The position numbers and the translations under genes are program-made. From Chaetoceros tenuissimus (lineage: Eukaryota > Bacillariophyta > Thalassiosirophyceae > Chaetocerotales > Chaetocerotaceae), in NCBI GenBank assembly GCA_021927905.1, contig BLLK01000062.1, positions 1,922,001 to 1,986,000 on the forward strand: a stretch of 64,000 nucleotides of DNA, read 5' to 3'. Shown piece by piece: positions 61,701-64,000 of the stretch. Under the pieces are notes generated by a model that was given only the letters and a program-made list of their open reading frames with translations, had not been told where the DNA came from and searched no databases. Position 1 is the stretch's first letter; each line of letters opens with the position of its first letter.

Positions 61701-63643
61701 ATTTTCAAAAGTTACATTATGATTTTGACTCGAATTTGGAGTCTGGAAAGACATGGCTCAAAGAAACAAAGGACGAATGGGATACTGCCGAATTGCTTCA
61801 AAAAAACATTCACATTAATTCAAAAACACAAAGACCATACTCTATTGAAGATACCTTCAACAATGAAGCTCAAGAGGAAATTGTCTTTGCAGTTTTATCA
61901 AAATTAAAGGAATGGATTGAATTTCCTGATAATGATGCATCAACATTTGAGCCTTTAGTTCTCACAATTCGAGGAGCTGGAGGCACAGGAAAAAGCTTTC
62001 TCATTAGAGTTCTGGTTAATGCAATTGAAAGAATGTTTGATGTCAAAGTTACAGCTACTTCTGCTCCCACAGGGTGCGCCGCTTATAACATAGACGGAAA
62101 AACGATTCATAGTTTGCTGGGTATTGATCCTTATGACTCCACTAAGGAACTATCGCCGAAGCAAAAAGACCGTGTACATGCACTACTCCACTCTATGATT
62201 ATGTTGATCATTGATGAAAGAAGTATGATGAGTCTTGATCTTCTCAATGCAGTTGATAGAAATTGCTCGACCTTTGCACATGGAACAGGAAATAAAAATT
62301 CATACTTTGGTGGGATACCTATTGTATTAATGTTTGGTGACGATTACCAATTACCACCAGTTGCTGCTCAAGGCGCATTTGATTTTTTCGACAAAAAGGG
62401 ATACAAAAATGATCAGCTAAAAGGCACCAATCTTCAAGGAATGCAGGTTCTAAATTTTTGTGTTCAACAAGTGAAATCTTTAACACAGATTCAAAGAATT
62501 GAAGACGGTGAAGATTTGCTTCGAGATGTCACTACTGCCTTGAGAACTACAAATGGACTAACACAGGAGCAAGCACGACAAATCTGCCAATACAATCTAG
62601 ACAATCCCAATATTTCTGAGGAAAGACAAAACGAAATTAAAGAAAAAGCTTTATTTGTTTTCACCACAAAAGAAGAAGTTGCTAGACATAATGAAAGTGA
62701 ATTGCGGAAAATAGTGAACAAAGACAATCCTTTAATGGAATTTACATTTGACTTGCTCCCAACGGAGAGATCTACCAAATCACATGGAATAAAAAAACAT
62801 TTTCAACTCAAAACTCTCATTGAGGCAAGAGTGGCACTATGCAGAGGCGCTAGGGTGTCCCTAAATAGAAACGTGTGGCAGCGAAAAGGTCTCTTCAATG
62901 GAGCCATTGGGACAGTAATCGATATCAGATTTGATATGGGACAAAACCCGCTGAATGGAGACTTACCAGTTTACATTGTCATAGATTTTGAAGATTACAT
63001 TGGGCCAGCTTGGGATAAAGACAATCCAAAATATGTCCCTATACCAGTTGCAATTCAATATGAAGATAGTAAAATTGCTACGTATGGCTGTTGCATGATA
63101 CAGTATTATCCACTAGATGTTGCTTTTGCAAGAACTCTTCACAAAGTACAAGGTTTAAACGTTGGAGGAAACAATCCAATACGTCTAATGACATTTCATC
63201 CAGGGTCTACAACATTTGAAGGAAATAACCCAGGTCTAGCATATACTGGTATCAGTAGAGCAACATCATTAGGTCGAGGCAATGTAAATCTATCTGCTTT
63301 GTACTTTTGTTGTGAAACTCAACAATCGTTATATGAACGTCTTCGGGATGTGGTTCATAAAAGAAAACGAGTTACAAAATCTAAGTCTAACAAAAGGCAA
63401 AAGATACTTTCTCAAGCTAGCGATTCTTCCGAAGTTTTTCATGAACCAGAGCTATCAGTAGAAACTTATGAAAAGGTAAAACGAAGAAACATGTGGACTC
63501 AATATCTCGATAAAAGAGAGACAAAAACTCATTTAAAAATTTCTGAACTCGAGAAACAAGATGTGTTAGGGTGGTATCACAACTTTAAAACGATGACATA
63601 TGAAGATCTTCAGACAGTAATAAATTTTCATAAACATTCTTAG
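58597..63643 (+). CDS. Helitron Rep/Hel: HUH replication initiator fused to PIF1-type helicase
   Basis: Exons about 58597/58613-58876, 58949-60485 and 60598-63643 (introns 72 and 112 bp, in phase). Start is unclear: no ATG opens the first exon, and an acceptor at 58611-58612 (TTTGTCAG) suggests an upstream exon. Order: zinc finger CKVC...CPKKCMDCK, PDELKDLTLTEKLLIQ and PCVHM, Helitron-like N domain (FMTFSCAEYWWKDLRHYL), HUH motif GQIHAHMVAI (about 60181-60210), two-tyrosine YIMSYCTKG (tyrosines at 60881 and 60893), then helicase with Walker A GAGGTGKSF (about 61972), Walker B LIIDERSMMS, GDDYQLPP and the late AYTGISRA. It nicks and unwinds DNA in rolling-circle transposition. All catalytic motifs look intact. 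Confidence 0.92.
60515..60559 (+). repeat. Intronic hairpin, copy B
   Basis: CTCCAAAATT and AATTTTGGAG flank an AT-rich loop, followed by GGTTCGTAACCT. It lies in intron 60486-60597 of the Rep/Hel gene. Confidence 0.7.
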
Positions 63644-63674
63644 GTTACAACTTTACTAACTTTTCCAATATGTA

Positions 63675-64000
63675 TTAATTTCTACTAATATTCGGTATTT
63701 CCCCCATCATTTCAAGAACGTATCTGTTTATGAGCTTCTGTGCACTCAAATCGGAAAACGGATTCTGTTCTAAATATTGTGATGGGGTGACACCAATTTC
63801 ATTCGTTTTCGCCAGTGACTTCAAACCTTGGTTTTTAAATATTTCGTAGATGTCTTCTGTGTTTGGAGTACAAGATGCACATGCTCGATGTAAAGAAAAT
63901 TCATCTGTGTCTCCATTGAGGCTTGTCACCCAACGCGAGATTGCATCATAGTCATTGTAACGCCCATTCCTATTTCGTGTAAAAGGAGATCTTTTCATCA
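63675..64000 (-). CDS. C-terminal end of a BspA-like leucine-rich-repeat protein (partial)
   Basis: The frame is open to the window edge, so the start lies outside. It has the closing module of the large Chaetoceros BspA-like LRR_5 family: KRSPF near the start, then EFSLHRACASCTPNTEDIYE, GLKSLAKTNEIGVTPSQYLE and the end KLINRYVLEMMGEIP. In this family the module follows surface-type LRR_5 repeats; function unknown. Its stop is about 30 bp from the Rep/Hel stop, so the two converge, and the mobile block ends immediately beyond or in its 3' flank. Confidence 0.8.
   Translation of the reverse strand, partial: MKRSPFTRNRNGRYNDYDAISRWVTSLNGDTDEFSLHRACASCTPNTEDIYEIFKNQGLKSLAKTNEIGVTPSQYLEQNPFSDLSAQKLINRYVLEMMGEIPNISRN

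Larger units (their letters stand above)
51007..63643 (+). mobile_element. Large Helitron with divergently encoded accessory genes
   Basis: The right 5 kb encodes a Helitron Rep/Hel protein, the diagnostic gene of rolling-circle DNA transposons. Two further multi-exon genes, one on each strand, share with it a related hairpin in one of their introns, so all three units probably belong to one element. Ends could not be fixed: I found no sure 5'-TC or 3'-CTRR terminus with its hairpin, so the limits given are those of the outermost coding parts. Known Helitron passengers (RPA, OTU protease, endonuclease) were not recognised. Confidence 0.75.

Noticed and set aside
1-64000. tRNA, rRNA or snRNA genes
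   Set aside because: No cloverleaf with A and B boxes or other RNA gene signature was noticed by eye; a tRNAscan and Rfam search would be decisive.

Overview
The window looks like nuclear DNA of a centric diatom, most likely Chaetoceros or a close relative. The reasons are short GT-AG introns (about 65-110 bp), AT-rich spacers, several bipartite plastid leaders with an aromatic residue after the signal-peptide cleavage site, a silaffin-like protein full of regularly spaced lysines, and at the right edge the C-terminal module of the BspA-like leucine-rich-repeat family that is greatly expanded in Chaetoceros. Identifications rest on motif and family memory; no database search was run.

Region by region: 1-1.85 kb holds the 5' part of an old Ty1/Copia-like retroelement. 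From 2.9 to 50.6 kb lies an ordinary gene-dense nuclear region: ribosomal protein S20, an RCC2-like protein with a frame break, a coiled-coil protein, a secreted silaffin-like protein, KRI1 (ribosome biogenesis), two 2-oxoglutarate/Fe(II) dioxygenases, a class 3 lipase, a SANT-like protein, SEM1/DSS1 (proteasome lid), an RNase H remnant, a plastid-type membrane protein, ALG3 (N-glycan assembly in the ER), a PD-(D/E)XK-like nuclease, class II fumarase, xylose isomerase, a divergent pair of sulfotransferase-like Golgi proteins, a UVR plus SnoaL-like plastid protein, an ankyrin-like protein and several proteins I do not recognise. Genes sit on both strands with no operon-like structure; neighbours are mostly unrelated housekeeping genes.

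From about 51.0 to 63.65 kb the character changes. This block carries a Helitron replication protein (zinc finger, HUH motif, two tyrosines, PIF1-type helicase) on the plus strand, preceded by an unknown serine/glutamine-rich accessory protein on the same strand and a very large unknown protein encoded divergently. The two sides diverge from a 0.5 kb spacer that carries a 10-bp inverted repeat. One intron in each of the three transcription units carries a related hairpin ending in nearly the same sequence, which argues that the whole 12.7 kb block is one mobile unit. This bidirectional Helitron with two large unknown genes is the best candidate for something undescribed. The Rep/Hel stop lies only about 30 bp from the converging end of a BspA-like LRR gene that runs off the window.
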